A DNA stretch of 64,000 nt, from the NCBI RefSeq assembly GCF_003387165.1, contig NZ_QUMW01000011.1:1-64000 (forward strand), in the 5' to 3' direction. This stretch comes from Jeotgalicoccus halotolerans (GTDB taxonomy: Bacteria > Bacillota > Bacilli > Staphylococcales > Salinicoccaceae). The first letter of the stretch is position 1; the number at the start of each line of letters is the position of its first letter. A program made the position numbers and the translations under genes. The notes under the pieces are model-generated. The model worked only from the letters and a program-made list of their open reading frames with translations. It was not told the DNA's origin and made no database searches. Of the stretch, positions 61,461-64,000 are shown in pieces.

Positions 61461-62387
61461 GTGAGCGCATACGGCATTCATCACGTATCGGCAATTACGA
61501 AAGATATTATTGAAAATCACGATTTCTTTACACAGTTTCTCGGTCACAGACTGGTTAAAAAAACCGTCAATCAGGACAGTCCTGATATGTATCATTTATT
61601 TTACAGCGACTACAAAGGGACACCTGGAACAGACGTTACATTTTTTGAAATCGGCCTGGCGCCAAAATACACACCGGGAACAAACTCCATCTCCCGTACA
61701 ATTTTAAGAGTACCATCAGTCGAAGCTATTGAGTATTTCAGAGAGCGCATGGAAGAACAAGGTGTTTATCACGAAGGTATCACCGATTACTTCGGAGAAA
61801 CGATGATGAAGTTCTCAGACGAAGAAGGTCAGCGTTTTGCGCTTCTCGCCGATCCCGGCTACCACGACTCTGAGCCATACGCCGGAGGCGGAAATATTCC
61901 CGAAGAATATGCAATTACCGGCATATTTGGTGTCGAACTGACCGTCCAGTATTTAAAACCGATGGTTCAGTTTTTACAAATGCTCGGCGGTGAATATGAC
62001 GGGGATATTGATGATGCCGAACAGGCCCGCGTACGTTTCGGTCAGGACTCTGTTTTTGTAGTTGAATCGCGTACAACAAATGTTGAAAAACAAGGCTACG
62101 GCAGTGTTCACCACTTTTCGCTTCGCGTTAAAGATGAGACCGCTCTGACAGAAATTCTGGAGCAGGCCACGGCAGAAAAATGGCGAAATTCCGGCATTGT
62201 AGACCGTCACTACTTTAAAGCATTGTACATTAGTGCCGTCGGCAATATCACAGTTGAAATTTCAACGGATTCACCCGGCTTCACTATTGATGAACCGCTT
62301 GAAACTTTAGGAGAGCACTTATCATTACCGCCTTTCCTTGAAGAAAATCGCGACTTTATTGAAATGCGGCTTCATCCGCTGAATTAA
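61461..62387 (+). CDS. ring-cleaving dioxygenase, glyoxalase fold (MhqO-like)
   Basis: A 308-residue vicinal-oxygen-chelate protein made of two glyoxalase repeats: about 4-130 (GIHHVSAITKDIIENHDFFT) and about 155-290 (GVELTVQYLKPMVQFLQML; HHFSLRVKD). Metal ligands are likely the histidines in IHHVSA and VHHFSLR plus glutamate in VEISTD. MhqO and MhqA of Bacillus are linked to hydroquinone detoxification. GTG start with AAAGGAGG upstream. Ends at a clear terminator. Confidence 0.9.
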   Translation: MSAYGIHHVSAITKDIIENHDFFTQFLGHRLVKKTVNQDSPDMYHLFYSDYKGTPGTDVTFFEIGLAPKYTPGTNSISRTILRVPSVEAIEYFRERMEEQGVYHEGITDYFGETMMKFSDEEGQRFALLADPGYHDSEPYAGGGNIPEEYAITGIFGVELTVQYLKPMVQFLQMLGGEYDGDIDDAEQARVRFGQDSVFVVESRTTNVEKQGYGSVHHFSLRVKDETALTEILEQATAEKWRNSGIVDRHYFKALYISAVGNITVEISTDSPGFTIDEPLETLGEHLSLPPFLEENRDFIEMRLHPLN

Positions 62388-62400
62388 TTTTATAAACTTT

Positions 62401-62429
62401 GCAGCCTTGTTCAGGGCTGCATTTTTTGT
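62401..62429 (+). terminator. terminator of the MhqO-like gene
   Basis: TGCAGCC/GGCTGCA stem with an eight-base loop followed by TTTTTTG, 14 bases after the stop. Confidence 0.88.
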
Positions 62430-62518
62430 TATTAAAAGCTCTTTCCTGCGAACTTTGAGAGTCCGCGGATATGCATGAAACCAGATTATGAAAACCCCGG
62501 AATCTTCCTCCAAATAGA

Positions 62519-62554
62519 AAAGCGCCCGTCTCTCGAAAGAGACAGCCGCGCTTC
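62519..62554 (-). terminator. terminator of the lipoprotein gene
   Basis: On the minus strand GCGCGGCTGTCTCTT/..GAGACGGGCGC around a short loop, followed by TTTTCTATTTGG. It is 11 bases after the lipoprotein stop. Confidence 0.8.
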
Positions 62555-62564
62555 TTATATACAG

Positions 62565-63335
62565 TTATTCCGTTACCGGAATTTCTATTTCGTCCACTTC
62601 ATTAAATTCATCGAATGTTGCTGCACCCTCGAGCTCAAATGTACCATGCGTATCTGTGCCGTCTGATTCAAAGTTTATTTCTTCGATCCGCTTACTTTCT
62701 TCATCAACAGTGACTTCCACTGTTGAATTTACGTTCTCGACATGCATTTCTCCAAAATTAACCTGCACTAATGACTCAATTGTTTCATATATTTCTTCGT
62801 TACTGCCATGATAAATGTAATTAATCTTATCATCATGCTTCTCGGTTTTCATATGAGACGCTATTTCTGCAAAAGATGCCACGGCATTATCATACGTCAC
62901 ACTGTAGAGTAAATTCACATCGACCGAATCGCTGACATCGACCCATTCTGTATCGTTGTTAAAGTAAGTTTTTCCATTTTTTGAAATAGTCCGGTCTTCG
63001 CCGTAAGAACGGAGCAGAAGCTGCGGGGGTTCACTGTTTATAAACAGCATTTCCGCATTCAGTTCGCGCGGTTCCATACCATCGAGTGCCGCAGACATAT
63101 TCAATTCCGCTTTATAGCTCTTTATTTTTTTTGCTTTATCGACAATTTCTGCTAACTGCTGATCGTCAATTTCCTGCTCATCTATATTTTCTATTTCAGC
63201 TGCGGTTTCTTCTTCGGATGATACGGCATTTTCTTCAGTGATAATTTCACTGCCGCCTCCGGGAACAGCATTCTGACATGCTGCCAAAATACCTGTTACT
63301 GCCAACAATAAGCCAAAGTTCTTTAAATATCGCAT
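62565..63335 (-). CDS. lipoprotein of unknown function (LppX/LolA-like fold possible)
   Basis: A 256-residue secreted lipoprotein with signal FGLLLAVTGILAACQNAVPG; the lipid-modified cysteine is at about residue 20. An acidic linker (EEETAAEIENIDEQEIDD, about 41-58) is followed by a domain that starts LAEIVDKAKKIKSYKAELNM and contains LLRSYGEDRTISKNGKTYF. It resembles the DUF6612/LppX-type lipoproteins that may carry lipid, but I cannot confirm the family. It stands alone between terminator and rarD. Confidence 0.75.
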   Translation of the reverse strand: MRYLKNFGLLLAVTGILAACQNAVPGGGSEIITEENAVSSEEETAAEIENIDEQEIDDQQLAEIVDKAKKIKSYKAELNMSAALDGMEPRELNAEMLFINSEPPQLLLRSYGEDRTISKNGKTYFNNDTEWVDVSDSVDVNLLYSVTYDNAVASFAEIASHMKTEKHDDKINYIYHGSNEEIYETIESLVQVNFGEMHVENVNSTVEVTVDEESKRIEEINFESDGTDTHGTFELEGAATFDEFNEVDEIEIPVTE

Positions 63336-63404
63336 GACTCATTCCCCTCACACTAAAATCTTTCTAAATAGTAACATGGAGTAATCTTTATATCTAACGA
63401 TAAG

Positions 63405-64000
63405 CTAATCATCAGTCAGCTTGACTTTCCCCTTTGGACCGCGCGGACGCGATGCTTTAAAGCGCAGCAGCGTGTAAAGAATCAGCCCTGCCCAGATAAA
63501 TCCATAGGCAATTTGATGTGTAGCTGTAAACGATTCCCCGTAGAGGAAGATGCCGATAAAGAGCATGAGTGTCGGACCGATATACTGGAGCAGCCCGGTA
63601 AGTGATAATGGGATCTTAACAGCACCGAGAGCGAATAAGAGGAGAGGTATTGCTGTGACGACACCCGTTCCCATCGTAAACATCGTATCTCTGTTAAGCC
63701 CTAAATCAAGTGTGTTCACCCCTGAAGCATTTAAATACAGTATATACAGGAGCGCGATTGGAGCCAGTACTGCAGTTTCCACAGCCAGCGCATATGTTGC
63801 GTCGATATTAATTGTTTTCTTGATCAGCCCGTATACTCCAAAAGTTACCGCCAGCGTCAGAGCAAGCCATGGAATATGCCCCACACCAAGGGACATATAA
63901 ATAACACCGAGCGACACGATAAAAATCGCCAGCCACTCGCCTTTTGAAAACCGCTCCTTGAGAATAAAAAATGCGAGCAGTATGCTGACAAACGGATTGA
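63405..64000 (-). CDS. rarD: RarD-type EamA transporter, partial (N-terminus beyond the window)
   Basis: A membrane protein running off the right edge. The 197 visible residues read in one frame back to position 63998, for example NPFVSILLAFFILKERF at the edge, then GEWLAIFIVSLGVIY and six or so helices. The RarD segment TGLLQYIGPTLMLFIGIFLYGESF (abbreviated) and the end YTLLRFKASRP are typical of EamA permeases. The ATG at 63917 is internal, not the start. About 100 residues are missing. Substrate unknown. Confidence 0.88.
   Translation of the reverse strand, partial: NPFVSILLAFFILKERFSKGEWLAIFIVSLGVIYMSLGVGHIPWLALTLAVTFGVYGLIKKTINIDATYALAVETAVLAPIALLYILYLNASGVNTLDLGLNRDTMFTMGTGVVTAIPLLLFALGAVKIPLSLTGLLQYIGPTLMLFIGIFLYGESFTATHQIAYGFIWAGLILYTLLRFKASRPRGPKGKVKLTDD

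Overview
The window is a stretch of chromosome from a low-to-moderate GC Firmicute of the family Staphylococcaceae. Gene content and order point there: mazEF-rsbUVW-sigB without rsbRST, a type II pantothenate kinase (coaW), upp-mnaA-atpIBEFHAGDC, and fabZ next to murA and ywpF/ssb. It is not Staphylococcus itself. The rho-glpX-murA-tal-pyrG-rpoE block keeps a Bacillus-like arrangement, and tdk, ddl and tenA are missing from their usual Staphylococcus neighbourhoods. A genus such as Jeotgalicoccus or Salinicoccus is my best guess (inference, no database used).

Layout. 1-2.4 kb: three tRNA genes (Glu, Leu, Gly) on the minus strand with strong promoters, then a catalase gene with a PerR-like operator. 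2.4-12 kb: a long minus-strand stress/envelope cluster, transcribed from three bPH2-domain membrane proteins through acpS, alr, mazEF and rsbUVW-sigB to tex. 12-24.7 kb: cshA, an esterase and murF (minus); rodA and a cardiolipin synthase (plus); a 49-codon gene between them; yidC; thiDME under a TPP riboswitch; and an ABC exporter pair. 24.8-27.8 kb: a LysM/transglycosylase wall protein with two WalR-like sites, an SSB paralogue, ywpF and fabZ. 27.8-36.5 kb: epuA, murA, ywzB and the complete F1Fo ATP synthase operon. 36.5-44.1 kb: mnaA, upp, glyA, ywlG, rpiB, ywlE, ywlC, prmC and prfA. 44.1-51.6 kb: rpmE2, rho, glpX, a second murA, a transaldolase-family gene, pyrG with a reiterative-transcription type attenuator, and rpoE. 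51.6-64 kb: an accessory region with GNATs, a BCCT betaine transporter, coaW, an orphan ABC ATPase with an OsmC protein, an AhpD-like protein, a split chromate transporter, a SEC-C protein, a HAD phosphatase, an MhqD/MhqO-like pair, a lipoprotein and a truncated rarD.

How it fits together. Most of the window serves cell-envelope synthesis (alr, murF, two murA, rodA, cls, mnaA, yidC, the wall hydrolase), energy (ATP synthase), translation (tRNAs, prfA/prmC, ywlC, rpmE2) and stress control (sigB module, mazEF, PerR-catalase, osmoprotectant uptake). No prophage, insertion sequence, CRISPR array or defence island was seen. I did not find a clearly new multi-gene system. The best leads are regulatory sites, the three-gene bPH2 cluster, the small gene beside rodA, the osmC-ATPase pair and the SEC-C protein.
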